DNA of 64,000 nt from Paenibacillus sp. MAHUQ-63. GTDB taxonomy: Bacteria > Bacillota > Bacilli > Paenibacillales > NBRC-103111. The translations under genes were made by a program, and so were the position numbers. A model generated the notes under the pieces. It searched no databases. It was not told where the DNA came from and saw only the letters and a list, made by a program, of their open reading frames with translations. Shown here piece by piece: positions 8,233-18,228 of this stretch. The stretch spans positions 124,001 to 188,000 of the forward strand of contig NZ_JARADB010000008.1 of the NCBI RefSeq assembly GCF_028765165.1, read 5' to 3'. Position 1 is the first letter of the stretch. The number at the start of each line of letters is the position of its first letter.

Positions 8233-11200
8233 ATGGAGGCAGCAAGACTCCAATTCGGTAAAATTCGGATCGGCAAATTCAGTGCCCAATTAACGGAGCT
8301 TCAGGTTGGTGACTTCATCGGTATCACCACGATGATGGACGGGCAGTGCTACTTCCAACACAAGAGCGGTAATATCTATGTTGAACCCCTGGACGCTGAC
8401 GCCCGTTACAGCGTCCAGGATGCTGACAATTATCCGGATCAAGCCATCCATTGGATTCAATCGTTGGACGAGAAGAAGAATAGAGTCACGGTGCAAAGTC
8501 ATCTGTTTCCGGCGACTATTAACCTGCTGGAATCGATTAAAATCGGGGTTACTGACCGTGCTTTAGCCTATATCCGCAAAGACCATAACATGGATCCGCT
8601 GACGTTCATTCGTGAACGGTTCGTATTCGGGAACTTGTCGTTCTGCAGTCTGTACGGCAAAGATGTGAAGAGTACTGGCGCTTTTACGGTCATGGGAGCC
8701 GGCTATATGCTTCATGTGGAGAAGCATTATAACAATACGTGGCGTGTGACGAAGATGCGTGAGTTGAAGGCTCATAACCGGAACCAGGATGCAATTACGC
8801 TTGTCAAACCTGGCTTCACCTTTACGGTAGAATCGGAAGCATCGCAGAATGCTGTGTTCAATACCTCGCAGTTAGACCAGATCGTGAAGGAAGCTAACGG
8901 ATACCTGTCTATTTGGGATAATTACAATACCTTGGAAGAAACCTTCATCAAAGACCGCTTCGCACATCTGGGGAGAATTCGTTACCGTTCGGTGCGCAAT
9001 GTTCCAGGAAGCGAAGGGAAGCGAATAGCTTTCGGACTTGAAGGTGAGGCGTCCGATGCCTGGATCGAGGGCGAGCTCTTTGATGTGGAGGCACTTCCGA
9101 TGATGGAAAAGCTGTCGGATGATCCCTTTGCCCGTTATGAAGTGCCACCTGTGCCAATCGGCGCGGTGATATCCGTCAAACGAGATACCATCATTGTGGA
9201 GCTCGACGGGGAGGCCGATCATATTCCTCATGAAGGTTATTTGCAGCTCTCTGTCATGGGGGATCGGCCTCGAATCAGGAGACGCTCGATTGCACGGGAT
9301 CTTATCTTGAACAGGAAGGCGGAAATTCCTTACCTGATGAACCTACTCGAAATGACGGATTTTCGGGTAATTCAGCCGAGGCGGCAAGAACCGCTTGATG
9401 CGCAGCTTGCCGCTTCTTTGAAGCCGAATCAGGGGCAAGTTGAGGCGCTTGATGCCGCGTTGAATTCACCCGATATTGCGATTATTCAAGGTCCGCCGGG
9501 CACAGGAAAAACCCGAGTGATAAAGGCCATTGTAAAGCGATTATACGAGATCAATAAGGATAATCCACAGTTCGGTGTCTTGATTTCATCCTATCAACAC
9601 GATGCAGTAGATAATGCCGTTGACGGTTTGGTTGTAGCTGGGATGCCGGCTGTACGTTTCGGCGGACGAAGGGGGATGACCCAGGACTTTCAAGACGATA
9701 TCGGCCGATGGATTGCAGACAAATCCCGCGATCTCGCATTGACCTCGGGCCATTATCGCGAGAATGAGCTGGCGAAGGTGTTTCGTGAGCTGAAGCAGTT
9801 GTTCGGTCACTGGCGCGTATCTCCAGGAGGAGTTTCGGGTACGCGAAGATTTCTCCTTAAGCTGGAGGAATTCTGTGTCCTTCATCTTGGGGGTCACTGG
9901 CCGGAGAAGATTCAGGCTCTTCTCGGCAGCCTGTCTTCATTCGGAATGCTGCACCACGATGCGGGTCCGGCAATGACGGAGTCGGAAAGAGCACGACTGA
10001 CGGAGCTTCTCTCCATTCAGCGCACGACGGCGAAGGCCTTCGATGACGACGGTGCTTTCGCGGCCTCCCGACTATCTCGTTTTCTGTCGTCCTGGAAGGA
10101 CGCTTTTCCGTCGGGACTGATTGGTGCGGTTGAAGCGGCCGCGTCATGGGAGGACGTGCCTGTATCCGAGAATAAGGAAGGCTTTGAGGAATACGTAATG
10201 GTCGTCGAGCAATTGAGAAAAAGGGCCCAGTCGCCGATTCAGGAGATCAATCTAGGACAGGCCGACGTACCTCATCCGCTCGTCGAGCAGTTCTGTGTCA
10301 GTATGCTGGACGAATTGAAGGATCAGCTTAGCCGGACGACAGTGGGGATTAGCGAAGCTCTAGATGATTTCATTGCGACGTTAAAGTCCGATCCTGAGGG
10401 AACTAGGAACATGCTTCGCCGCTATTCGACCGTAGCCGCGGCAACCTGTCAGCAGTCGGCGCAACAAGATATCGAGAAGGAGCGCCAATCCTTCGACGTG
10501 GTCATCATTGACGAGGCTGCCCGCGCGAATCCACTCGATTTGTTCATTCCGATGGTGAAAGGCAGGAAAGTGATTCTGGTCGGTGACCAGGCTCAGCTTC
10601 CGCATGTGCTAGAACGGAATATTGAGCGTGAGCTGACGAAGTCGGAAGGTGCCACGCAGGATGTTATCAGCGTAAGCTTGTTTGAACGGTTGTTTGAGCA
10701 CTTTGCTGAGCTCGAGAAGACTACGGGAATCCGGAGAACGGCGCGCCTGAATACACAGTATCGGATGAATAAGGCGATCGGTCAATTTGTTGCTGACCAA
10801 TTCTACGATTATGAGATTTTTAGCGAAGTTGACGACGGAGAGAAATCACACGGACTCCCTATGTATGGAGGCAAGCCGATCGCCTGGGTCGACCTCCCCC
10901 GTACGCTTGGTGTAGAGGAAGGTCGGCAGAGTTACCGGCGGAAGGTGGAAGTACATGTGCTCTTCGAACACCTGGAGCGTATCCTGCGTGAAACTAACGA
11001 GAACGCTCAGTTATTCACTGTCGGGGTCATAACGTTCTACAAAAATCAGGTCAAAGAGTTGTTGGAAGAACTGGACAAACGAGTCTTCCCTGAGCATTGG
11101 CTGAATCGAATCAAAATTGGAACGGTGGATGCCTTCCAGGGACGGGAATTCAGTGCCGTGTTACTGTCCACGGTACGTTCGAATCCGCATAAGGACATTA

Positions 11201-11397
11201 GGAGAAGGGTCGGCTTCCTTGAACTTAGAAATCGGCTCTGCGTAGCATTCTCCCGCGCGCAAAAGCTGCTTGTGGTTTTCGGGGATGCGGAAACCGTCGC
11301 CGGCATGGGTGACGAAGTACTCATTCCTTCTCTTCATAAGTTTTATTCCCTATGCAGAGGGGAGGACGGCTATTTTGAACGTCGCGCTAGATTATAA
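8233..11397 (+). CDS. Upf1/Dna2-like superfamily 1 helicase
   Basis: This is a 1054-aa protein. The ATG has AAAGGAAGTG upstream and lies 24 bases after the kinase. The first 400 residues are unassigned and beta-rich. The helicase core shows IIQGPPGTGKT (about residues 417-427), SSYQHDAVDNAV (motif Ia), VVIIDEAARANP (about 757-768), VGDQAQLPHV, NTQYRMNKAIG, and C-terminal GTVDAFQGREF with LRNRLCVAFSRAQ. This is the Upf1/Smubp2 pattern, so 5'-3' translocation on DNA or RNA is expected. A roughly 280-residue insertion between motifs Ia and II is long for the group. It overlaps the next start by 23 bases, suggesting coupled translation. The substrate is unknown; DNA processing under kinase control is the inference from context. 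Confidence 0.85.
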   Translation: MEAARLQFGKIRIGKFSAQLTELQVGDFIGITTMMDGQCYFQHKSGNIYVEPLDADARYSVQDADNYPDQAIHWIQSLDEKKNRVTVQSHLFPATINLLESIKIGVTDRALAYIRKDHNMDPLTFIRERFVFGNLSFCSLYGKDVKSTGAFTVMGAGYMLHVEKHYNNTWRVTKMRELKAHNRNQDAITLVKPGFTFTVESEASQNAVFNTSQLDQIVKEANGYLSIWDNYNTLEETFIKDRFAHLGRIRYRSVRNVPGSEGKRIAFGLEGEASDAWIEGELFDVEALPMMEKLSDDPFARYEVPPVPIGAVISVKRDTIIVELDGEADHIPHEGYLQLSVMGDRPRIRRRSIARDLILNRKAEIPYLMNLLEMTDFRVIQPRRQEPLDAQLAASLKPNQGQVEALDAALNSPDIAIIQGPPGTGKTRVIKAIVKRLYEINKDNPQFGVLISSYQHDAVDNAVDGLVVAGMPAVRFGGRRGMTQDFQDDIGRWIADKSRDLALTSGHYRENELAKVFRELKQLFGHWRVSPGGVSGTRRFLLKLEEFCVLHLGGHWPEKIQALLGSLSSFGMLHHDAGPAMTESERARLTELLSIQRTTAKAFDDDGAFAASRLSRFLSSWKDAFPSGLIGAVEAAASWEDVPVSENKEGFEEYVMVVEQLRKRAQSPIQEINLGQADVPHPLVEQFCVSMLDELKDQLSRTTVGISEALDDFIATLKSDPEGTRNMLRRYSTVAAATCQQSAQQDIEKERQSFDVVIIDEAARANPLDLFIPMVKGRKVILVGDQAQLPHVLERNIERELTKSEGATQDVISVSLFERLFEHFAELEKTTGIRRTARLNTQYRMNKAIGQFVADQFYDYEIFSEVDDGEKSHGLPMYGGKPIAWVDLPRTLGVEEGRQSYRRKVEVHVLFEHLERILRETNENAQLFTVGVITFYKNQVKELLEELDKRVFPEHWLNRIKIGTVDAFQGREFSAVLLSTVRSNPHKDIRRRVGFLELRNRLCVAFSRAQKLLVVFGDAETVAGMGDEVLIPSLHKFYSLCRGEDGYFERRARL

Positions 11398-12997
11398 ACC
11401 AGAAGGATCGGTCCTTAGCTTTGGTCAGCCGCCCGCTTCCGCGCTTCACAGGATGACGCTCACTTGGCCAGCCTTCGCATGGCGGATTATGGCACCGGCA
11501 CCGAGGAACAATCCGTACGATCCACTTCAAATGATGGTACTAAAACTGATCAGAGCCGGCTGCTCAGATGCGGTCCGCATCGCGTTTTTGACAGGCATAG
11601 ATCATAAGTTGATCAAGAACATTCTGGCCGGTTTGCAGGTCGACGATCTCATAGACAAGAATGTCAAGCTTACGACAGATGGGGAATCGCTGCTCCGTGC
11701 GGATGTAGAAGCCGATGAACTAACCAGCGATAGCCAGATGGGCTGGATGTTTACATGCCGCATCTCGGGAGATGTGCTTCCTTGCTTTCATATCGGGGAG
11801 CTTCCTTTTGCGAGACATTACCAGCTTAAAGATATTGTATCCCACCTGCCTCCGGGAAGCGCCTATGTGCGTCCTCCGAAGCCGCCGGAGCCGACGCCTG
11901 TGTTGGAATCAATCCGGAGATACAGACAATTGTTCAAGCTGACAGAAATGATGGTAGCGAGTGAGCAAGCGGAGTACGACTATACGGTGGATATCGAGGA
12001 CACCGAGAATTGGAGGCACTCGGAGGAAGAAAACGAACATAGCCACATGGGAGCCGACATCACGAATTTGATGAACATCAACCGAGTGTTAATTCTACCT
12101 TCAGAGCCCGAGCCTGTAGCCCTTATTTTCCAGATGTTTGCAGAGCAATCGTCGCCGGGTGAGCCATTCGTTCAAAGTCCGTTCGGTATGGCAGGCGGCT
12201 TCCGCTTCCGTAAGGTGCTCGAGCGGTATGCCAGGGAGCGTGAGGATGTCGAGTGGATATGGTCGGAGTTCCGGACGGATGCGATACGCCTGTTCAACGA
12301 CAGGAACCGGGACAAGACTGATGCTGTGACTATCACTAGCATGGCTGAGCATCAGGTAGAGCTGAGCTTGGGAGCTTCAATTAAGGACTATGACGATCGG
12401 CTCCATAAAGATCTGGTTCGAATGGAAACAGATATGATCCATCTTCATAACGGGTTTGAGCAGTACGACAGTTTGGTCTCGCGAGGGCAGAAGGTGCTTG
12501 AGCGGTTGTTCAACGAGATGATCAAGTCACTGCAGCTTCGGCGTCATACCATCCGAAGACTTCCCGAAGATGTCGAGACCCGCATCAGAGTTATAGATCA
12601 GGATGGAACCAGTCTCGGTGCAGCGACTGTTCCTGTATGCTTCGGAACGCCCCGACCGGGAGCTGTCAGCCACGCGGCAACGGGCAACGGTAAAGTTTCG
12701 TTGGCTCCCCGAATCACCGCGCTAATCCTGCATGCTGCGGGATCGCGAAGCCCCGAACATCCGATGTTTCGGATGATCCAGCTGGATCCGGATCTGCTAC
12801 GGAAGATCGCGGACGTTTGCGAAGCGCGTAACACTGAATCTCACGCCAGTGATGAACAGGTACAGAGCCTATACGGAAAGGAACAGATATTGGAATTGTC
12901 GGCCGCGTTTATTGCAAAGGTCTATCATATCATCAGACTGGCCTTATTTAATATATTTAATCTGGCGGAGGAACAACATGGCGAAGAATCGAGATAA
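11375..12997 (+). CDS. Winged-helix protein with C-terminal HEPN-like RNxxxH motif
   Basis: This is a 540-aa protein. The TTG at 11375 is chosen because GGGGAGGA precedes it by about 9 bases; the frame also runs open further upstream inside the helicase gene. Residues about 45-110 look like a winged helix-turn-helix (DPLQMMVLKLIRAG, then LIKNILAGLQVDDLIDK). The middle is acidic and unassigned. Near residues 486-491 the sequence ARNTESH fits the R-N-x3-H signature of HEPN ribonucleases and is followed by a long helix, as HEPN folds require. I therefore suspect a C-terminal HEPN effector domain, but short motifs recur by chance. It overlaps its neighbours by 23 and 20 bases within the operon. 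Confidence 0.6.
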   Translation: MNVALDYKPEGSVLSFGQPPASALHRMTLTWPAFAWRIMAPAPRNNPYDPLQMMVLKLIRAGCSDAVRIAFLTGIDHKLIKNILAGLQVDDLIDKNVKLTTDGESLLRADVEADELTSDSQMGWMFTCRISGDVLPCFHIGELPFARHYQLKDIVSHLPPGSAYVRPPKPPEPTPVLESIRRYRQLFKLTEMMVASEQAEYDYTVDIEDTENWRHSEEENEHSHMGADITNLMNINRVLILPSEPEPVALIFQMFAEQSSPGEPFVQSPFGMAGGFRFRKVLERYAREREDVEWIWSEFRTDAIRLFNDRNRDKTDAVTITSMAEHQVELSLGASIKDYDDRLHKDLVRMETDMIHLHNGFEQYDSLVSRGQKVLERLFNEMIKSLQLRRHTIRRLPEDVETRIRVIDQDGTSLGAATVPVCFGTPRPGAVSHAATGNGKVSLAPRITALILHAAGSRSPEHPMFRMIQLDPDLLRKIADVCEARNTESHASDEQVQSLYGKEQILELSAAFIAKVYHIIRLALFNIFNLAEEQHGEESR

Positions 12998-15293
12998 ATC
13001 TAGAAGGGTGTCAGCACAACAAGCTCAGAACCGCGCAACGGCCCAGACAGCTGCAGCCGCAGCTATAGTGTCAGACGAGGCAGTTTCCATTATCGATTCG
13101 AAAGACAGTGAAATGGTTCGAGTTCTGGAGGACCAGCTTCTTGTTGCAATGACGGAGCTTGAACTGATTAAGAGCGATCTTAAGGCTGCAGCTGAACGTG
13201 AACACGAGCGCTACTTTCAAGAGCAATCAGAACAGCTTGCAGCCATGAAGGTCGAAATGGAGGAACTAAACAAAAAGGCTGCGGCGGCCTTAGAGAAAGA
13301 ACGCGCCACCCATGAGATTAGTGCTGGTAAGCTAGTGGCCAAAGCGGAGAAGGAAGCCGAATCGCTGAAGCAGAAGGCACAGTCAGAAGCCTCAAAAATC
13401 AAGGAAGAAGTCTTGAAGGAAAAGTTGATTCTTCTCCAGCAGGCGGAGGATGAGAAGCTGAAGGTGATCACACAGGGGTATGACGATATTACGAAGCAGA
13501 AGCAGGAATTGACCAGGCTCCATCAGCAGGAATTCCAGCGGCTGATGGAAGAGCGTCAGTCATTTGAACGTGAGCAATTGCTGATTGAGAAGGAGAAGCA
13601 AGTGCTGGAGAAGCAGAAACAGAGAATTTTGTTGATGCAAGAGGACCTGGATAATGAGCGTAGTCTGATCGAGGAGAGCAAGCAATCACTGAAGGAACGG
13701 GAGATGCGGCTGTCACCAGCCGAGGTGGAAAGACTTCAGTTGGAGTTGTCAGTTGCGGAGCAGAGGCTGCAGGAGCAGCAAAAGATGAATCGTTTGCTGT
13801 CCGAAGAACTGAATAAGTTGCGCGAATCCTCCCGTCTACTAGGCGGTCGCTCCACTGAATCTGTATTTGAAGAAATGCTGGATTTGCGCACCAGAAACAG
13901 CGAGTTGATGGATGAGGTGTCCAATCTGCCTTCTCTGCAGGAAGCCGCACGCCTCAGGGAAGCCGCACGTGATCTGTCGGTTCTTCGGGCGCAGAACCAG
14001 GATTTGCAATCCGAGATTTACCGGATGCGTAGCTTGATTGGTAATCAGACTATTCATCTTACGGAGATGTCCTCCCTCAAGGCACAGAAGGAAGCCATGG
14101 AGATCATTAACAAGCAACTGCGCGAAGAAATCAACCTCAACACAGAGTTGATGAAAGGCAATGTAGAACGTGCCTATCCGTCCTTGTCACAATTGGATGA
14201 TAATGAGGATAACCAGATTCGGACGGAAGCCAGGGTCAGAACGCATCCGATCGATCTGCATGCGCTGGTCTCACAGACAAGGACGATCATGGCCCAGATA
14301 GAGCCCAAGCCACGCTACTATGAGCCCGAAGTGATTCAAGCTTTTGTCGCCGGAATGGCATCTTCACGGCTCTTAATTCTACAAGGTCTTTCGGGAACAG
14401 GGAAAACAAGTCTCCCGCGTTTTTTCGCCAAGGCCATTGGAGGCCATGAGATGGTTATTCCGGTACAGTCGAACTGGCGGGATAGAAACGATCTATTCGG
14501 TTATTACAACGACTTCACAAAAAAATATACGGAGCGAAGCTTTTTACAGGCGTTGTATACGGCCGGTCTCCCGCGTTACCGTAACCGTGCGTTCTTTATC
14601 GTGTTGGACGAATTCAATATTTCACAGGTGGAGTATTATTTCGCTGATATTCTGTCGGAGATGGAGCGAGACAATAATCAGGAAAATTGGCAGGTCGAGC
14701 TCATGCCGCACAACCCGACGGCTGACAAGGGGCCGTCCTTATTACGGGACGGCCGGATTCTTCCGATACCAACAAATGTTTGGTTCATCTGTACGGCTAA
14801 CAGAGACGAGTCGACGTTCCCCATCAGCGATAAGGTATACGATCGGGCGCAAATTTTACAGTTTGATGGGATCAACGAACCGTTCCGACCTGAGCGCAAG
14901 CTTAATCCGCTCGACATTGATGTCAATGCGCTCCAGCTTACCTTCGAAGAAGCGGCCAATACGGGATTATCCAAAGAGGCTGCCGCATTCATAGAGCAGT
15001 TCGGCAAAGAGTTGAAGCAATCTATGCAAGTGGCCTTTGGTAATCGATTCCTCGAGCAGGCTGCAAGCTATGTGCCCGTGTTTACCGCATCCGGATCGGC
15101 CAGCGAAGGCGTTCCGCTGGACTGGCTTCTCGCCCGAAAGGTACTGAGGAAGATCGAATACCGTCCGAACCGGATTGAGCAGTTGAAGAAGCTATTAGAA
15201 AGTTTATCCCAGCTGTGGGTATGGAAGGAGAAGCCGGTTCATTGCCGGATGGTCATCGAACAGGAGATCAGGCGTCTGGGTGGCTCAGTATGA
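12978..15293 (+). CDS. McrB-like AAA+ ATPase with long N-terminal coiled coil
   Basis: This is a 771-aa protein. The ATG at 12978 has GGAGGAA 6-7 bases upstream. Residues about 35-400 are a nearly continuous Glu/Lys/Gln/Leu-rich coiled coil. The AAA+ domain shows LILQGLSGTGKTSL (about 463-476), VLDEFNISQVEYYF (Walker B) and FICTANRDEST (sensor 1), the McrB/dynein-like pattern. McrB proteins usually hydrolyse GTP and drive a partner nuclease; no base-reading domain is visible, so the coiled coil may do the targeting or oligomerisation. It ends in an ATGA overlap with the DUF2357 gene, the position McrC normally holds. Confidence 0.85.
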   Translation: MAKNRDKSRRVSAQQAQNRATAQTAAAAAIVSDEAVSIIDSKDSEMVRVLEDQLLVAMTELELIKSDLKAAAEREHERYFQEQSEQLAAMKVEMEELNKKAAAALEKERATHEISAGKLVAKAEKEAESLKQKAQSEASKIKEEVLKEKLILLQQAEDEKLKVITQGYDDITKQKQELTRLHQQEFQRLMEERQSFEREQLLIEKEKQVLEKQKQRILLMQEDLDNERSLIEESKQSLKEREMRLSPAEVERLQLELSVAEQRLQEQQKMNRLLSEELNKLRESSRLLGGRSTESVFEEMLDLRTRNSELMDEVSNLPSLQEAARLREAARDLSVLRAQNQDLQSEIYRMRSLIGNQTIHLTEMSSLKAQKEAMEIINKQLREEINLNTELMKGNVERAYPSLSQLDDNEDNQIRTEARVRTHPIDLHALVSQTRTIMAQIEPKPRYYEPEVIQAFVAGMASSRLLILQGLSGTGKTSLPRFFAKAIGGHEMVIPVQSNWRDRNDLFGYYNDFTKKYTERSFLQALYTAGLPRYRNRAFFIVLDEFNISQVEYYFADILSEMERDNNQENWQVELMPHNPTADKGPSLLRDGRILPIPTNVWFICTANRDESTFPISDKVYDRAQILQFDGINEPFRPERKLNPLDIDVNALQLTFEEAANTGLSKEAAAFIEQFGKELKQSMQVAFGNRFLEQAASYVPVFTASGSASEGVPLDWLLARKVLRKIEYRPNRIEQLKKLLESLSQLWVWKEKPVHCRMVIEQEIRRLGGSV

Positions 15294-17521
15294 AACTGCT
15301 TTTCGTCGATCGAATAAATGGACATACATATTCTTCCGATCAAATCGAAGGCCTGCTTCAACAGGGGCGATGGTTGTTGCAGGTTATTCCCGGAAATAAT
15401 GGGCTTTCGAAGCTCGTCTACAACGACGTTAACCTTCCGCTTCCTGAGAGCGTAGAAGATGTTATCGAGCTTCCTGTCTTTCCAGATCCTCAGGGGCGGT
15501 TTGAACTGCAATGCTTCGATAGGACGGGTACTCGCCATTCCTGGGAATTGACGCAGCCGGAGGGGAGTGCACTCCCAACCGAGCTGGCTGCTTTCATCGG
15601 TGACTTTAACCGTCGGCTGAAAAATCAATGCGCGGAGCACCGGTTTCGATGGTCAGGACTCGAAAACATCTCCTTCTTTGCCTCAAGGGAGTTGAGCTCC
15701 ACAGCCGAATGGACCGAGCTGGATGATATAATCGCCGATGCTATGCCAAGTATCTTATATATTTGCCATCGCCCTCGGCGGCATCTCATGACCCAGGATG
15801 CGCTGCTACCAGTTGAAGCTGTCAAGCGGGTAACGCCATCTACGCTTCATCATTTGTCCAGCCACAGTGAGCACTGGCTCACTCGTACAGTCACCGGTGT
15901 GAAGCCGAAGAGGCTGTTAAGCGAGGTGTACGAGGAAAAATACGACATCTATGAGAATTGTGTGCTGGTTACGCTGGTAAACCGCGTTTTTCATTATGTG
16001 TCAAGGAAGCTTGAGGCCCTAGAGAAGATTGAAATTGATCTGGTTCGTCAGCTTGAAGCCGAGCATTTCGCGACAGAGTTCCTTAACTTCCGTCGTCTGC
16101 AAAGGCTCCATGAGCTTTGGAAGCGCAATGACGATCTTAAATCAACTATAGACGAGATAAAAGCACTGAATGAGAGGATTGGTGCGCTTCGTGATCAGAT
16201 TATCCAGACGATCTATAGTCCTCTTTATAGGAAGCTGTCAAGAGCTCAGGACATTTCTTCTCCATTAAAAGCGACTAACCTTTTTATTTTCGATCCGAAT
16301 TACTCGAAAATCGCCCAACTGTGGGAGCATTTCGAATCATATGCGGATATGGAGAAGGAACAGCAAAAGTCCAGCGGGGAGGGGCAGGCAATCGCCTATT
16401 TCAATTTCTGCCTCATGGCTATCCTCTTTGCGCTCAAACAGCTGGATTACGTACCACTAAACGGTCATGACGCGATTGACTTATGGTCCGAAACCTTCAA
16501 GGGCGAGGCAGAATTGACCGCTATGAAAGGAAACTGGAAAGTAACCATATCCGTACGGGAAGAACGAAGAATGCCCCTGATTCGGATTCGTATCCAGAAC
16601 TCGTTCGGTATCCCTGATAAAACAATCGAGTTGTTGGCCGTCGCATCTATGCTTCCCAAGTACGAAAATGAAGCTCGCGATTGGATTGATTCGCTTTACG
16701 GGGCTTCCGATTTACGGGACGGGGTGGTTCGGTATATTGTCCACCTAAGCAGCCTTGATGCGTTACCTGATAATCTGGATCCGTCATACGTGAGGCTGAG
16801 TTCGACGCTTGGAGATAATTTCATGTCCAGACGGGAGTATGACCTGTACGGCGGCGGAAGGCTCGGCCTATTTGCCCTGTCTCCTTGGGACGCCAACTCA
16901 ATTGAACGTCTCGGAAGGGTTTTGCTATTACATACAACTGGAGAACAGTTGATGCTGATGGATCGTGCCGATGCACTACTCTCATTCATTCATTTCCTTG
17001 CCTACCCGAATATTCAGGAGCTTAAACAGTTTGTGCGGCAGAACCGATCTTCCATCCTCTCCTCGGGACCCTCGGGAACCCGAAGCGCGGTGTACAACAA
17101 GCTAGTCAGTCTGATAGCTGAAAGGGACAGAAGGCAGTTCGACACGATTTGGAACAATGCGCAGCTACTACCACTAACCGAATGCCCGGTGTGCAGTTCA
17201 GAGAATATACACCGAGAGGACGGGGACAGCACCTGTAAAAACTGCCATTCATCCTGGGGCATGCGCCTTTGCTCGGGATGCGGCAGGCCAGTTCCGAAGC
17301 TGGTAGCGGGCCTGAATCTGGAGGAGGCGATTTCCCCGGGGGATTACAAGCGGACGGCCATCACGATGGAAAATCTGCTTGGACGTGATATGCTTTCACC
17401 GCTCTGTGAATCTCGGAGTCATTTCGGATCTATGTGGGTGATCTGTCCGCACTGCGGTAACTGTAACAATGCAGATAGCTGCCAGGATTGTACGCATTGC
17501 CGCTCGCTCGCGGAAGAGTAA
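15290..17521 (+). CDS. DUF2357/McrC-like partner protein with C-terminal zinc ribbons
   Basis: This is a 743-aa protein. The ATG at 15290 overlaps the stop of the McrB-like gene (ATGA), a strong sign of stoichiometric partners. The N-terminal half (LLSEVYEEKYDIYENCVLVTLVNRVF, quoted here only as the segment LLSEVYEEKYDIYEN) matches the usual core of DUF2357 proteins that travel with McrB-like ATPases. A nuclease motif is not obvious to me. The C-terminal 120 residues hold several CxxC pairs (CPVCSSEN, CKNCH, CSGCGRP, CPHCGNC, CQDCTHC), giving two or three zinc ribbons for nucleic-acid or protein contacts. Role by analogy: effector or DNA-binding half of the McrBC-like machine. Confidence 0.75.
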   Translation: MKLLFVDRINGHTYSSDQIEGLLQQGRWLLQVIPGNNGLSKLVYNDVNLPLPESVEDVIELPVFPDPQGRFELQCFDRTGTRHSWELTQPEGSALPTELAAFIGDFNRRLKNQCAEHRFRWSGLENISFFASRELSSTAEWTELDDIIADAMPSILYICHRPRRHLMTQDALLPVEAVKRVTPSTLHHLSSHSEHWLTRTVTGVKPKRLLSEVYEEKYDIYENCVLVTLVNRVFHYVSRKLEALEKIEIDLVRQLEAEHFATEFLNFRRLQRLHELWKRNDDLKSTIDEIKALNERIGALRDQIIQTIYSPLYRKLSRAQDISSPLKATNLFIFDPNYSKIAQLWEHFESYADMEKEQQKSSGEGQAIAYFNFCLMAILFALKQLDYVPLNGHDAIDLWSETFKGEAELTAMKGNWKVTISVREERRMPLIRIRIQNSFGIPDKTIELLAVASMLPKYENEARDWIDSLYGASDLRDGVVRYIVHLSSLDALPDNLDPSYVRLSSTLGDNFMSRREYDLYGGGRLGLFALSPWDANSIERLGRVLLLHTTGEQLMLMDRADALLSFIHFLAYPNIQELKQFVRQNRSSILSSGPSGTRSAVYNKLVSLIAERDRRQFDTIWNNAQLLPLTECPVCSSENIHREDGDSTCKNCHSSWGMRLCSGCGRPVPKLVAGLNLEEAISPGDYKRTAITMENLLGRDMLSPLCESRSHFGSMWVICPHCGNCNNADSCQDCTHCRSLAEE

Positions 17522-17548
17522 ACATGGGGCTACAGAAAAGGAGACAAA

Positions 17549-18211
17549 ATGGGGATTACGAAAGCGGACTGGGAGAAACGGATTGCGGGCAGATCTGATC
17601 TTACAGGAAGGCTTACACACCTGACCAAGCCAAAAGGGATCGATCTGACCGGCCTTTCCTTTGACGAACTTAATCTGAGAGCCGTTGATGCATTGATCGC
17701 TATTCTAAAGGAGAAGAGAATTTATGGAAGCACGACACATTCCGGTTATATCGTAGGAGGAACGAAAGCGGTCTGCTTCCAGGATGCTCCGTTGTACGCA
17801 ATTGCTCAGAATGTTGAATTGGAGCGTCAGCGTAGAGAACAGAATCCGAAAGAGAAGCTTCGCTACTGCGGTGTCGGCTTGTCCTTTATCAAACCAGATA
17901 TTTATTCTGCATATGGTGGCCGCCCCGTCTTGTATGAGAAAACGGAGGTTGCAAAGCGCTTTCTTGAGAAAAACGAGTGGTGGAGAATTGTAAATCTAGA
18001 CTACGCCAAAAATTCTACTTGGGATATTATTGATTGGACCCATGAAAGGGAATGGCGGGTTCCTGATGATATGTCGTTCCAATATCATACCGGTCAAGTG
18101 CACGTCATTGTGTACAATCCGGCCTGCGCAAGCTATTTCTTGGAGAATTGTCCGAAAGAAATTCTCAAGGAGATTTATGGGATGACGACGTTGAAAAGTG
18201 TACTGATGTAG
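17549..18211 (+). CDS. Conserved-looking protein of unknown function, last gene of the TerY-P-linked operon
   Basis: This is a 220-aa soluble protein, 27 bases after the previous gene, with AAAAGGAGAC before the ATG. Motifs that look constrained: GYIVGGTKAVCFQDAPLYA, YGGRPVLYE, WWRIVNLD and DWTHEREWRVP. I have the impression of a family found near abortive-infection and restriction genes, but I cannot name a domain; an ADP-ribosyltransferase-like or other small-molecule enzyme fold is possible. Its position at the operon end fits an accessory effector. Confidence 0.6.
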   Translation: MGITKADWEKRIAGRSDLTGRLTHLTKPKGIDLTGLSFDELNLRAVDALIAILKEKRIYGSTTHSGYIVGGTKAVCFQDAPLYAIAQNVELERQRREQNPKEKLRYCGVGLSFIKPDIYSAYGGRPVLYEKTEVAKRFLEKNEWWRIVNLDYAKNSTWDIIDWTHEREWRVPDDMSFQYHTGQVHVIVYNPACASYFLENCPKEILKEIYGMTTLKSVLM

Positions 18212-18228
18212 CGAAAGGAGAAGCTTCT

